A stretch of DNA of 64,000 nt from Terriglobia bacterium (lineage in GTDB: Bacteria > Acidobacteriota > Terriglobia > UBA7540). Within the stretch, counting starts at the first letter, position 1, and each line of letters begins with the position of its first letter. A program made the position numbers and the translations under genes. The notes beneath the pieces are model-generated. The model saw only the letters and a list, made by a program, of their open reading frames with translations. It did not search any database and was not told where the DNA came from. The DNA is taken from NCBI GenBank assembly GCA_030040995.1, contig JASHOS010000043.1, positions 1 through 64,000 on the forward strand, written 5' to 3'. Below, one piece after another: positions 17,840-26,406 of the stretch.

Positions 17840-20191
17840 TCAATAGAACCGCGGCAAGTGCCAATTGGGCGGCGGCTGCTCGATTTGAAACTCTTTCGGC
17901 GGCTGGACGCCGAGCAGGTATCTTACGAAATAGTCCCAGCGTCTGCGCATAAGGTAGAGATTGCCTCCCTCGCCGTGGTACATATTAGGCACAAAAAGCA
18001 TGTCGAAGTCTTTGTTGGTTTTCATCAGCGCGCTCACGAAGCGCATGGTTTCAGACGGCGGAACATTCGGATCGACGTCGCCTTGCACCAGCAGCAGATG
18101 CCCTTGCAAGCGGCTGGCGAGCGTGATGTTTGAATCTTCAACGTAGCTTTTCCCCAAAGGATAGCCCTCGTAGAGTTCGTTCCACCACGCCTTGTCGAGG
18201 CGATGATCGTGGTTGCCGGAAATGGCGACTCCGACTTTATAGAAATCCGGGTGAACGAGCATGGCGTGAGCGGCGTCGTACCCGCCCGCCGAGGTTCCGT
18301 AGATTCCCACCCTGGTCAGGTCCATCCACGGATATTTCGCAGCCATCTGCTGCATCAGCGCGATGTGATCCGGGATGCCCTTTCGCCCGAGGTTCCGGTA
18401 GGATGAGTCGTGGAACTTTTTCGAGCGGCCTGCGGTGCCGCGGCCGTCGATCATCACAACGACAAAACCGAGCTCCGATACGGCTTGTTGCTGGAGGCAG
18501 CACGCTCGAAACGTCTTGGGTACAAAAAAGCCTTGCGGGCCGGTGTAGATGCTCTCGACGACAGGATATTTTCTGGCGGCATCGAAATTTGAAGGGCGCC
18601 AGATCAGGCCGTAAATATCGGTCTCCCCGTCAGCAGCTTTGCCTTTGAACGGAATCGGATATTTCCATCCAGTCTTGAGCAGAGGGCGCGCGTCGGTCTC
18701 TTCGAGCACGCGAACAACAGAGCCGTCCGTGGTTCTTCGCAATGCCGATTCTCCCGGCAGGTCCGGGCGCGAATAGTTATCCACGAAGTATTCATGATCG
18801 GGTGAAAGGCTGACGGTATGATTGGCGTTTTCAGGGTCGAGCAGTTCGAGACCGCTCCCATCGAACTTTACCCGATAGAGGTGCGTCTGATAGGGGTCCT
18901 CGTTCGGCTCCCTGCCGCTCGCCAGAAAGTAAACCTTGCGGTCGCTTGGGTCTATTGATTCAATCTCGCGCACCACCCAGTTTCCTTGAGTTACCGCATT
19001 CTCAAGCTGGCCAGTTTTGCCGTTGTAAAGGTAAAGCTGGTTCCACCCTGTACGCTCTGAGAACCAAAGAAATTCGGCGCCGCCATTCACGGGCCTGGCG
19101 TCCGTTTCGCCCGGGTCAATGTAGGTGTCCGACTTCTCCTGGATGATCGTCTGCTGATCACCGGTCCGGGCGTCAACTTCGCGCAACTCCACGCTATGGT
19201 AGCCGCGGCTGTAATAGAGGTAAGTAAAGTGGTTGTTATCGGGAAGCCAGTCGAAGGAAGGCCCCTCCTGGAAATCGACGAATAGAGGGTCTGTTTTTAC
19301 GTCGGTTCGCTTGGTCGAGGGGATATCAAAAATGACCGGCATCGTGTGCGCCAGGGTTTCGCCGGGCAGTGGATAAGCAGTAACGAAGACTTTCGGCCTT
19401 AGCTGGCCCGGCGGGGCATATTGGATACTCGTCAGCCGCGCCGCATTCCGGGAATCCATCCGGTAGGTGACCAGCTTCGAAGAGTCAGGAGACCAATAGA
19501 CGTCCGGCGGCTGCGCCACGTTTTCCTTTTCCTGCTCGACCATCACCTGGAGATAGGGAATGGGAGTCGCATAGTCCCATTCTTTTTGGCCATCACGAGT
19601 GAGCTGTACCTCCTGGCCCGTCTCGGTGTCACGAATATAGAGGTTGTAGTTGCGTACGAACGCCTCCCATTTCCCATTCGGCGATCGCACGACCCAGGGG
19701 TTGACGGAAGCCGGTGATTCTGTGCATCGGTAAGTTTCGAGAGAGCACCGCCAGTCCGAGCCAGCAATCTGGAATTCGATCGCGGAGCCCGAATCCACAA
19801 AACGGAATGTATCGAACGGCAGCGCGCTGGCCTTGTACGTCTGGCCACTGGTGTCGGAGAGCGCGGCCGAGAGCTTCACCTGGTCAAAGGCGGGGGATAC
19901 GGTGTTGTGCTTCGGGTCGACTCGGAAAAATTCTTTTCCCGCTTGGTTCTGTCTCACGTACCAGAATTGATCGCCTTGGAACCAGTGCGGGCGCACATTG
20001 GCTATGGAGACGTAGTGCTCGATGTTCCAGGGAAGAAACCGCTCGGCACGCTCATAGTTGGCTCTCGTTCCCTGAGCGCAGAGTAGCCTTGCCCCCATAA
20101 GGAAGATGAAGAGCAGCACATCTACTGAAAGAAGGATTGCAGATTTTTGTTGCAGGCTTTTGTGGGCGTAAGGAAGGAAGGGCATGGGCAA
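17840..20191 (-). CDS. S9 family (DPP-IV-like) prolyl oligopeptidase
   Basis: A 783-residue serine peptidase. An N-terminal signal/anchor (residues about 15-40) is followed by a DPPIV-type beta-propeller (WVVRSPNGKWEAFVRNYNLY, YWSPDSSKLVTYR) and an alpha/beta-hydrolase domain. The nucleophile elbow is YGTSAGGYDA with Ser634. The acid is in VQGDVDPNVPPSET and the histidine in YHGEGG near residue 740. The product should remove dipeptides from peptides in the periplasm. It fits with the peptide/amino-acid theme of the permease and asparaginase genes further on. Length is usual for the family. Confidence 0.93.
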   Translation of the reverse strand: MPMPFLPYAHKSLQQKSAILLSVDVLLFIFLMGARLLCAQGTRANYERAERFLPWNIEHYVSIANVRPHWFQGDQFWYVRQNQAGKEFFRVDPKHNTVSPAFDQVKLSAALSDTSGQTYKASALPFDTFRFVDSGSAIEFQIAGSDWRCSLETYRCTESPASVNPWVVRSPNGKWEAFVRNYNLYIRDTETGQEVQLTRDGQKEWDYATPIPYLQVMVEQEKENVAQPPDVYWSPDSSKLVTYRMDSRNAARLTSIQYAPPGQLRPKVFVTAYPLPGETLAHTMPVIFDIPSTKRTDVKTDPLFVDFQEGPSFDWLPDNNHFTYLYYSRGYHSVELREVDARTGDQQTIIQEKSDTYIDPGETDARPVNGGAEFLWFSERTGWNQLYLYNGKTGQLENAVTQGNWVVREIESIDPSDRKVYFLASGREPNEDPYQTHLYRVKFDGSGLELLDPENANHTVSLSPDHEYFVDNYSRPDLPGESALRRTTDGSVVRVLEETDARPLLKTGWKYPIPFKGKAADGETDIYGLIWRPSNFDAARKYPVVESIYTGPQGFFVPKTFRACCLQQQAVSELGFVVVMIDGRGTAGRSKKFHDSSYRNLGRKGIPDHIALMQQMAAKYPWMDLTRVGIYGTSAGGYDAAHAMLVHPDFYKVGVAISGNHDHRLDKAWWNELYEGYPLGKSYVEDSNITLASRLQGHLLLVQGDVDPNVPPSETMRFVSALMKTNKDFDMLFVPNMYHGEGGNLYLMRRRWDYFVRYLLGVQPPKEFQIEQPPPNWHLPRFY

Positions 20192-20248
20192 GTGTCATAT
20201 TGTACTAAAAAGGCCTTTCCTTCCAGTGCTAACGCCTCAGCGGGTTAA

Positions 20249-20350
20249 CGCAGCACAGCCTGAAGGCCGTAACCGAAGCTGACAGACACTCTGCCCTCGC
20301 CTCCTTGGGGGAGAGGGTGGCGAGCGTAGCGAGCCGGGTGAGGGGGTCGC
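20249..20350. repeat. GGGAGAGGG..GGGTGAGGGGGTC dispersed repeat
   Basis: Copy of the commonest repeat of the window. A GCAGCACAGCCTG..GGCCGTAACC lead-in is followed by CTCTGCCCTCGCC, TTGGGGGAGAGGG and GGGTGAGGGGGTC. Other copies: 10855-10994, 33896-34010, 36800-36858, 45948-46008 (inverted), 58190-58280, 59001-59060 and 63389-63580. Confidence 0.75.
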
Positions 20351-20477
20351 CGACAGCCTGCGGGCGTTAAGTATTAGACGGGGCGCCACACTGGCGACCA
20401 ATTATGCGTACGCCGTGATTGATCTTCGCGAACCGTCTTCGCTCAGCAGTGAATCTAATTGAGGCGGAGGAGCAAAC

Positions 20478-20741
20478 ATGCAAACCTGCACACATCTTGA
20501 TCAAGTCCGGGACGTCACGCCGGGCACTCACGGCTGCGAAGAGTGCTTGAAAATGGGGGACATTTGGGTACATCTTCGGCTCTGCCTGGAGTGCGGACAC
20601 GTTGGCTGCTGCGATTCTTCGAAAAATAAACACGCCACGAAGCACTTCCACCACACCCAGCATCCCATCATGAAGTCGTTTGAGCCAGGTGAGAATTGGG
20701 GTTGGTGTTACGTCGATCAGGTGAGTCTAGACTTCGCTTGA
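20478..20741 (+). CDS. UBP-type zinc finger domain protein
   Basis: An 87-residue protein consisting of one UBP (ubiquitin-hydrolase type) zinc finger. Ligands are visible in order: TCTHLDQ, HGCEECLKMG, LCLECGHVGCCDSS, KHATKHFHHTQHPI. The fold ends with GENWGWCYVD. In eukaryotes this domain binds the ubiquitin C-terminus; in bacteria its partner is unknown. Start ATG after GGCGGAGGAG. It is a single gene between repeats. Confidence 0.92.
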   Translation: MQTCTHLDQVRDVTPGTHGCEECLKMGDIWVHLRLCLECGHVGCCDSSKNKHATKHFHHTQHPIMKSFEPGENWGWCYVDQVSLDFA

Positions 20742-20749
20742 AGCGGGGC

Positions 20750-20830
20750 AGCGCAGCCTTTGGCCGCAACCTAAGCTGATAGACGCTCTACGCCTCGCTC
20801 GAAGCGGTTGCAGAGGGCGGCGGCTGATAT
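20750..20830. repeat. Truncated copy of the GGGAGAGGG-type repeat
   Basis: GCAGCGCAGCCTTTGG, CCGCAACCTAAGCTGATAGA and the start of the following arm resemble the lead-in of the full repeat at 20249-20350; the GGGTGAGGGG end is missing. Confidence 0.5.
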
Positions 20831-20836
20831 TATGCT

Positions 20837-21082
20837 GTGAATGAGATGGCGCCTGAGCAAAAACTGAGCACTCGTGAAATCGTCGTGGTCACTCCCGAGA
20901 TTATGCACGGCACACCTTGTTTTGCAGGCACACGTGTTCCGGTTCAAACCCTGCTCGACTATGTGGCGGAAGGCGAAACCCTGGATGCGTTTCTAGCGGA
21001 CTTTCCGGGCGTGAGCCGGGAGCAGGCAACCGGCCTCCTTGCCTTGGCACAAGAGCGGCTGTTGGAGTCAATCTCGCGGTAG
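20837..21082 (+). CDS. DUF433 domain protein (antitoxin-like)
   Basis: An 81-residue protein starting with GTG 20837 (alternative ATG 20846). The stretch IVVVTPEIMHGTPCFAGTRVPVQTLLDYVAEGETLDAFLADFP is the DUF433 signature, a small helix-turn-helix fold related to VapB-type antitoxins. DUF433 genes are often followed by a DUF5615 PIN-like gene, but here only about 110 bases separate it from the convergent permease gene and no such partner is seen. It therefore looks like a solitary member. Confidence 0.88.
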   Translation: MNEMAPEQKLSTREIVVVTPEIMHGTPCFAGTRVPVQTLLDYVAEGETLDAFLADFPGVSREQATGLLALAQERLLESISR

Positions 21083-21191
21083 AAAAGATCATTCACGCCG
21101 TGTCGTCTGTGACGCCAGGCAAATTGCTCCATGTCTCCTGAGCGGCGGAACCGCCTCGAGCCCTGCTCATCACTTGTCACTCTTCACCGCA

Positions 21192-23879
21192 TCATTCGTG
21201 TCGCAGTGCCACGATGGGATCCACTTTCGTAGCCCGGCGCGCGGGAATGTAGCAGGCGAGTCCAGCAGTCAGTAGAAAGAACATCGATGCAGCGATAAAC
21301 GTGGCAGGGTCTGTAGCCGAGATGCCGTACAACTGATGAGCCAGCACACGATCGAAAAACAGAGCTAGCCCTGTCCCGATCCCAATCCCTGCCAGCACAG
21401 CGGCCATATTTTGGAACAGGACCAGCCGGAGCACGTTGTGCTTTCGGGCACCGAGCGCCATACGAATTCCAATATCGTGCGCTCGCTGGGCCACAGAATA
21501 CGCAACTACCCCGTAAATTCCCCCGAGAGCGAGAATCAGCGCGATGCCGGCCAATATGAGCAGTTGCATAGCTGCAATGCTACGGGAAGACACCGAATCC
21601 CGCACTACAGATTCCATCGTGCGAATGTTTGATACTGGCACAGTGTCGTCCATGCTCCACACTTCAGCGCGGACCGCAGACGCCATGCTCAAGGGCTCAA
21701 GCTTTGTTCGCACCACAAGGTTCATCGTGGACGCCCAGGCGCCCGCAAAATAGTCGCCGGGAATTTTTCTGATCGGCATATAGGTGCCGCCGATAGGCGG
21801 TTTGGAAAGCCAGAGCTGATTGTCGCCAAAGCCCGACCGTTTTGTATCTGCGACCACTCCCACAATAGTGAACGGAAGCACCTTGTCGCTGAAGGAGAAG
21901 AACAGCCTCCTTCCAATGGGATTCTGATTTGGGAAAAACCCAGACGCGATGGCCTTGCTAATCAGCACGACCGGGGGAGTGCCGCTCTTATTGTCTTCTT
22001 CCGTGAAGTATCGCCCTTCGAGCAGGGGAATGCCCATGGCTTGGCAGTAGCCGGGCGTGACGGGATGAAACTCGCGGGGATACCACCCTTGGGTAGACGA
22101 TGGGCTCCAAGCTTTACCCCCTCTCAAATTGAACCCTTGATAGGTGGCGCCTCTGCTAAGAGGAAGAAAACCAGTCACACCCGCGGCTTCGACGCCCGGC
22201 AGCGCCTTCACCCGTTCCGTTAACTCTGAGAAAAATTCGATCACTTGCTGGCTGCGCTGGTACTTGGACCGCGGCAGAGTGATTTCCATGGTCAAGGCGT
22301 TCTTTGGATTGAATCCCGCGTTCACGTTCAGCAACCGCAACAGGCTGTTCGTAAGCAGGCCCGCCCCGACCAGCAATATGAGCGCCAGAGCTGTCTCCGT
22401 ACCGATCAGCACGCTTCGGATGTGGAGATACCGGCGGGGACCGCTCGTAGTTCCGCCCGGTGTACCGGTGTCCTTGAGGCCGGCGTTCAGATCGGTCTTT
22501 GAAGAGTTGAGTGCCGGCGCAAGTCCGAAGATAATTCCCGTGAAGACGGAAAGTATGACCGTAAATAAAAGCGCCCGCATATCAATTCCAATTTCGCCAA
22601 GGCGAGGAATATTCTGCGGGCCGGCGGCGATGAGGAGCTTGAGCGCCGAATGCGCCAGCAGAAGGCCCAGGCCCGCGCCGGTCATTGCCAGGAGGACGCT
22701 CTCGGTCAATAGTTGACGGGCGAGCCGCCTGCGATTCGCACCGAGCGCCGATCTTACCGCCATTTCCCTTTGCCGAGTAGAGGCGCGAGCTAGCAAGAGG
22801 TTTGCCACCGTCGCGCAACCAATCAGCAAGACGAGCGTGACAATTCCAATTAAGGGAAGGAGCACCGCCCGCGCATCCCCGACCACCTCGGTGTACAGGG
22901 GAACCAAGGAGGGATTTGTGACCGGGCCGGTCTCCCTGAAGTAATCGTGCAGTTGCTTAGCGAGGAGGTTCAGATTCGCTTGGGCTTGCGGCATCGTAAG
23001 ACCGCTCTTGAGGCGGGCGATGACCGGGAGGTTCAAGCCCTCAGGGTCCGTTCCGGTTGGATCAGGGCGCACTTGAAGCGGAAGCCACACGTCAGCCTTG
23101 AAGAGCGGAGACTGAAAGCCGCGAGGCATGATCCCCACAACTATGTATGGCTTCCCACTTAGATTGACCGTTCTTCCGAGAATGCTATCATTGGCTCCAA
23201 AGCGGCGCTGCCACAACGAGTAGCTCAAAACCGCCGCGGCCTCTTCGCTGGCATGTCCCGTTTGTCGTATGAAACTTCTTCCCATAAAGGGCGTGACGCC
23301 GAGAGTTTCGAAATACCCGGGGGTCACGCGCAGACCATGAAGGCGCTCGGGCCCGCCGCTTGCAATTAAGTCCAGCGTGTCAGGCGCGAATGCCGCTATG
23401 CCGTCGAACACGTGGTTGAGCTTTTTCCATACCAGGAAATCGTCAGGTGTTGCGCCAAGATGAAATTTCTGCGCCCAAGCTTCCTTCCAAACCATTAACA
23501 GTCTGTCAGAATGTGGGTACGGCAGTGGCCGTAGCAGGACAGCGTCAATCACACTGAAAACCGCCGTATTGGCGCCGATGCCCAGAGCGAGAGTGATCAC
23601 CGCGACGGCGGTAAAGCCGGGATTGCGGCGCAGTTGACGCAGGCCGTAGCGCAGATCCTGAAGCAGCGTTTCGAGCCAGCGCCATCCCCACATCTCGCGC
23701 GTGACTTCCTTCACCAGCGCCGCGTTGCCGAACTCGCGTCGGGCGTTCGCTCGAGCTTCGTCAGGCTCTTCGCCACGGTCGATTCGCTCGCGCATGGCCA
23801 TTGCCAAATGCGTGCGAATCTCTTCATCAAGCTCTTGTTCCCGCCGCTTCCTTCGGCTAAGCCAAGCAAATAATTTCAT
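21192..23879 (-). CDS. ABC transporter permease, ADOP (MacB/FtsX-like) type
   Basis: An 895-residue permease of the acidobacterial duplicated orphan permease type. It starts with the family N-terminal segment (LDEEIRTHLAMAMRERIDRG), then DLRYGLRQLRRNPGFTAVAV and the first membrane helix (ITLALGIGANTAVFSVIDA), a MacB-PCD periplasmic domain, an FtsX block of three helices, and a second PCD/FtsX unit ending YIPARRATKVDPIVALRHE. Two FtsX units in one chain and no ATPase gene alongside are usual for this type; a shared ATPase is presumed. Unlike the copy at 37307, no PadR gene precedes it. Substrate unknown; macrolide- or lipoprotein-type export is only a family guess. Confidence 0.93.
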   Translation of the reverse strand: MKLFAWLSRRKRREQELDEEIRTHLAMAMRERIDRGEEPDEARANARREFGNAALVKEVTREMWGWRWLETLLQDLRYGLRQLRRNPGFTAVAVITLALGIGANTAVFSVIDAVLLRPLPYPHSDRLLMVWKEAWAQKFHLGATPDDFLVWKKLNHVFDGIAAFAPDTLDLIASGGPERLHGLRVTPGYFETLGVTPFMGRSFIRQTGHASEEAAAVLSYSLWQRRFGANDSILGRTVNLSGKPYIVVGIMPRGFQSPLFKADVWLPLQVRPDPTGTDPEGLNLPVIARLKSGLTMPQAQANLNLLAKQLHDYFRETGPVTNPSLVPLYTEVVGDARAVLLPLIGIVTLVLLIGCATVANLLLARASTRQREMAVRSALGANRRRLARQLLTESVLLAMTGAGLGLLLAHSALKLLIAAGPQNIPRLGEIGIDMRALLFTVILSVFTGIIFGLAPALNSSKTDLNAGLKDTGTPGGTTSGPRRYLHIRSVLIGTETALALILLVGAGLLTNSLLRLLNVNAGFNPKNALTMEITLPRSKYQRSQQVIEFFSELTERVKALPGVEAAGVTGFLPLSRGATYQGFNLRGGKAWSPSSTQGWYPREFHPVTPGYCQAMGIPLLEGRYFTEEDNKSGTPPVVLISKAIASGFFPNQNPIGRRLFFSFSDKVLPFTIVGVVADTKRSGFGDNQLWLSKPPIGGTYMPIRKIPGDYFAGAWASTMNLVVRTKLEPLSMASAVRAEVWSMDDTVPVSNIRTMESVVRDSVSSRSIAAMQLLILAGIALILALGGIYGVVAYSVAQRAHDIGIRMALGARKHNVLRLVLFQNMAAVLAGIGIGTGLALFFDRVLAHQLYGISATDPATFIAASMFFLLTAGLACYIPARRATKVDPIVALRHE

Positions 23880-24938
23880 AACCCCACCGCACGGCGCGGA
23901 TCAGAAGTAGCGCGGACCTTCGCTTCCGGTCCGCAGCTTCTGGATGGTAGCCACGGCGAGTGCTCTTCCTCGCCGTGGGCCTTTTTGCCGATAACGAACC
24001 CACGACGAAGTCAAAGGGAAAAGCCGCAGACCGCAACAACAGCGGTCTGCGCTACCTTACCTTCGCTCGTCGTCTGCCTTAGCATGTAGACAATCTACTT
24101 CGAGTTTTACTCTCTGTCAAGCTTTCAGCCGCGAAACGGCGAAATGGTTTGTCCAAATGAGGTTTGGAATCCTTGGAGGCGACGCGTGGCTTTGCCGGCC
24201 GCTGTGCACTGGAGTTTCTACATTTCAGAGGCGGTGGAACGCGTCCTTGATTGGGCGACTGGGGCGCCACCTCGAATTCTTGCTGTTTACAAGCGTCTGT
24301 CCGATTGTTTATCATTTAGTTATCATGCTGGAAGGTCCGGTCTCGCTCGAAGCAGTCGGCAAGTCTGTCTCCCCCTTGCGACTTATCCCTCCTGCCGTCC
24401 ACGCCGATGCCTCTGCCCAAGCCTGCAAATCCAACCCGAAGGATCTCCCGCGGTTGTCATTAGCAATTATCTCCAGCCAGTATTCAGGAACCACGTTTAG
24501 ACAGTCCCCTATCAAACTCCATTGCCAACCAGGAAATCCTCCCTGCTCTACCATTCGAGCAAGCAGAAAACATTAAAATTACCGAACGAAGCTATTATGT
24601 TCTTGAAAACAAAGGCACGAACATTAGAAAAATAGCCCAGCCCGTTATGTTGCTGATAACAATAAACTTACCTCGATATACCTACTAAATCTCTGGAATC
24701 AAATCACTTAATGCCTCAGTTTCGGGTGCAATTGTAGGGGCGGGTTTATCCCGCCAACGGAATGGCGGCATAAAGCCGCCTCTACGCACCCGAAACATTA
24801 GCAAATCACTTATGTAAACGCAGTAATGCCCCTCCACAAAGCCGCTGGTGTCGTGGTTTGAAACTGCCCGCCCCCGCCCTGGCTGCCGGCAGGGTGTGGA
24901 TGCTGTCGTTAGTTACCGACATCTATGAAATGCGGCAC
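23880..24938. other. Long gene-poor region with repeats and an AT-richer pocket
   Basis: More than 1 kb without a convincing gene. 23893-24060 holds several palindromes (GTAGCGCGGACC..GGTCCGC, CCACGGCGAG..CTCGCCGTGG, CCGCAGACCGC..GCGGTCTGCGC). 24144-24576 has overlapping open frames on both strands with no recognisable family. 24580-24720 is clearly more AT-rich than its surroundings and may be a decayed insertion. A MITE-like element lies at 24711-24802. Confidence 0.5.
24701..24812. repeat. MITE-like element with flanking 10-bp direct repeats
   Basis: The core shares the (A)TTGTAG..GGCG..CGCC..GGCGG..CCGCCTCTAC layout with the element at 3335-3423. Perfect 11-bp inverted arms GTTTCGGGTGC (24719-24729) and GCACCCGAAAC (24786-24796) enclose it. 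The direct repeat AAATCACTTA occurs at 24701-24710 and 24803-24812, a candidate target duplication. Confidence 0.65.
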
Positions 24939-25637
24939 CTAGCCAAAGCGGAAGAATGAGCGATCAATGGTAAGGGATAGGGTGGATGTGGCGTTTTCCA
25001 CGTATGCGGCAAGCGCGTCGTGGTAGAAAGAGACGCTTCGCTGCCGGATCGCGATTTCCGGCTCTTGGGGAGAAACAAGATGATTGGTTTCGTGCAGGAT
25101 AATACTTAATAACTTCAGCCGGAACTGGACTTTATGAAATTCTTCCAGACGGCTTCCCTCAGAAAACTTAGCGTCCATGGCTGTATCGGAAAGAGGCAAG
25201 GCGCGCCAGGTCTCGACCGGCTTGTACGCAAGGTCCATTTCACCTATCTCAACACCGCCCAAAGCATCATGGGGCTCGGCGAACGGCGCTTCCTTCACCA
25301 CGGAATGGCGGTGACCCAGACATCCGCATGCGTTCCTCCGCCGGAGTTGCACCACCATGAGGGTCGGCGCCTGAGATAAGGTCCGGTCATAGGCGTCACG
25401 ACAGGGTTTCGGAACACCCATCCAATCCTGCTCAATTGCCAGCGACAGTTGCCGCGCCGCGCCGGCATCCCTTAAGTGATGCGCGACAAGATAGAGGGGG
25501 GAGCATCGGTCCCCAAGACGTGCCGGCAGATACTGTCTTCCCGCCAGCCGCTCGCGCCAGCGAACCCAGCGGCGTCGGGAATGCAGGTATTCTGCAATCG
25601 CCGCCGCAGAAATCACGCTTCCTGAAGGCATTCGCAT
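24939..25637 (-). CDS. Hypothetical protein with HExxH motif
   Basis: A 232-residue protein of no recognised family. The start ATG at 25637 lies 3 bases after the stop of the upstream DUF4097-like gene, so it is in that operon. The N-terminal third is Arg-rich (HSRRRWVRWRERLAGRQ). The C-terminal third contains LLSIILHETNHLVSPQEPE, with HETNH matching the HExxH zinc-peptidase motif at about residues 181-185, followed by FYHDALAAYVENA, which could give a third ligand. No signal peptide is evident. A metalloprotease role is a motif-based guess; chance occurrence is possible. Confidence 0.6.
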   Translation of the reverse strand: MRMPSGSVISAAAIAEYLHSRRRWVRWRERLAGRQYLPARLGDRCSPLYLVAHHLRDAGAARQLSLAIEQDWMGVPKPCRDAYDRTLSQAPTLMVVQLRRRNACGCLGHRHSVVKEAPFAEPHDALGGVEIGEMDLAYKPVETWRALPLSDTAMDAKFSEGSRLEEFHKVQFRLKLLSIILHETNHLVSPQEPEIAIRQRSVSFYHDALAAYVENATSTLSLTIDRSFFRFG

Positions 25638-25640
25638 CAG

Positions 25641-26369
25641 CTAATCCTGCTCGCCGTAGACGAAAACTCCGCCCATCCGCACGTTGACGATGATCACCTG
25701 GCTCCCATGGCTGTTGCTTAGGGATACGCTTTTGCCGAATCCGGTACCGTCTTCCGGCATCCCGTGCAAGTCGCTCTGGACGTATCCTAGCCAGGAGTGA
25801 GCCTGAAACAATCGCAGCTTGTAAACGTTCGGCACGTCAACTTCTACGTCCCCGTAATTGATTTTAAGGATCTCCGTCCCCGTAATTCCGCTCACCGTGA
25901 CGTCGCCGTCAACGCACTTCAAGGCCAGATTGGCGTCGTAAGGCATTTTGATGGTGAAGTTAACCGAGAGCTTCGATTCGTCCCTGAACGGCCGCCAGAG
26001 CCGCCTCGGCGGATAGACGGTGGTTAGGCTGATATTTCGGTCGCGGCCGCGAAGACGAACCTCGACTTTTCCGTAAAGCTTCGCGGCGTCTCTTGCTGAT
26101 CCGGCCCGAACCACCTTTTCAGCTTCAATAGAGACCCGTGGATTGTCCCATCCGTCGATTTCCAGGTCGCCTATTCGCGCGTCGATCGTGAGCGTGCCAT
26201 ATGAAAACATCCGCACGGAATAGTGCTGTTTCTTGCTGTATTCGTCGGCGGTTAAGGCAGCCGGAATCAGCAACAGCGCCAGACACGCAGAAATGCTGAG
26301 GAGCGCCCGTTTGCGGAGAAGTCCGTCCAACGGGTTTGGGCTCTGAATGAGGAAGGCCGGGTGGCTCAT
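25641..26369 (-). CDS. DUF4097-like exported beta-helix protein
   Basis: A 242-residue protein with an N-terminal signal/anchor (LLSISACLALLLIPAALTAD) and a beta-rich body of short repeats (GTLTIDARIGDLEIDGW, KCVDGDVTVSGITGTEIL, INYGDVEVDV) like DUF4097/DUF2807-type putative adhesins. Such proteins are often encoded near anti-sigma or envelope-stress genes. It is followed at 3 bases by the HExxH protein and preceded at about 37 bases by a TPR protein, so the three probably form one envelope-related operon. A start somewhat further in is possible because the first 20 residues are not conserved-looking. Confidence 0.75.
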   Translation of the reverse strand: MSHPAFLIQSPNPLDGLLRKRALLSISACLALLLIPAALTADEYSKKQHYSVRMFSYGTLTIDARIGDLEIDGWDNPRVSIEAEKVVRAGSARDAAKLYGKVEVRLRGRDRNISLTTVYPPRRLWRPFRDESKLSVNFTIKMPYDANLALKCVDGDVTVSGITGTEILKINYGDVEVDVPNVYKLRLFQAHSWLGYVQSDLHGMPEDGTGFGKSVSLSNSHGSQVIIVNVRMGGVFVYGEQD

Positions 26370-26406
26370 CGTGGCACTACCTCCCTACCAGCGGACGGGG
26401 ACCCGA

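Noticed and set aside
24144-24576. Overlapping open frames of 118 and 139 residues
   Set aside because: No family resemblance, no good ribosome site, unusual Ser/Pro/Arg composition and a competing open frame on the other strand; treated as non-coding.
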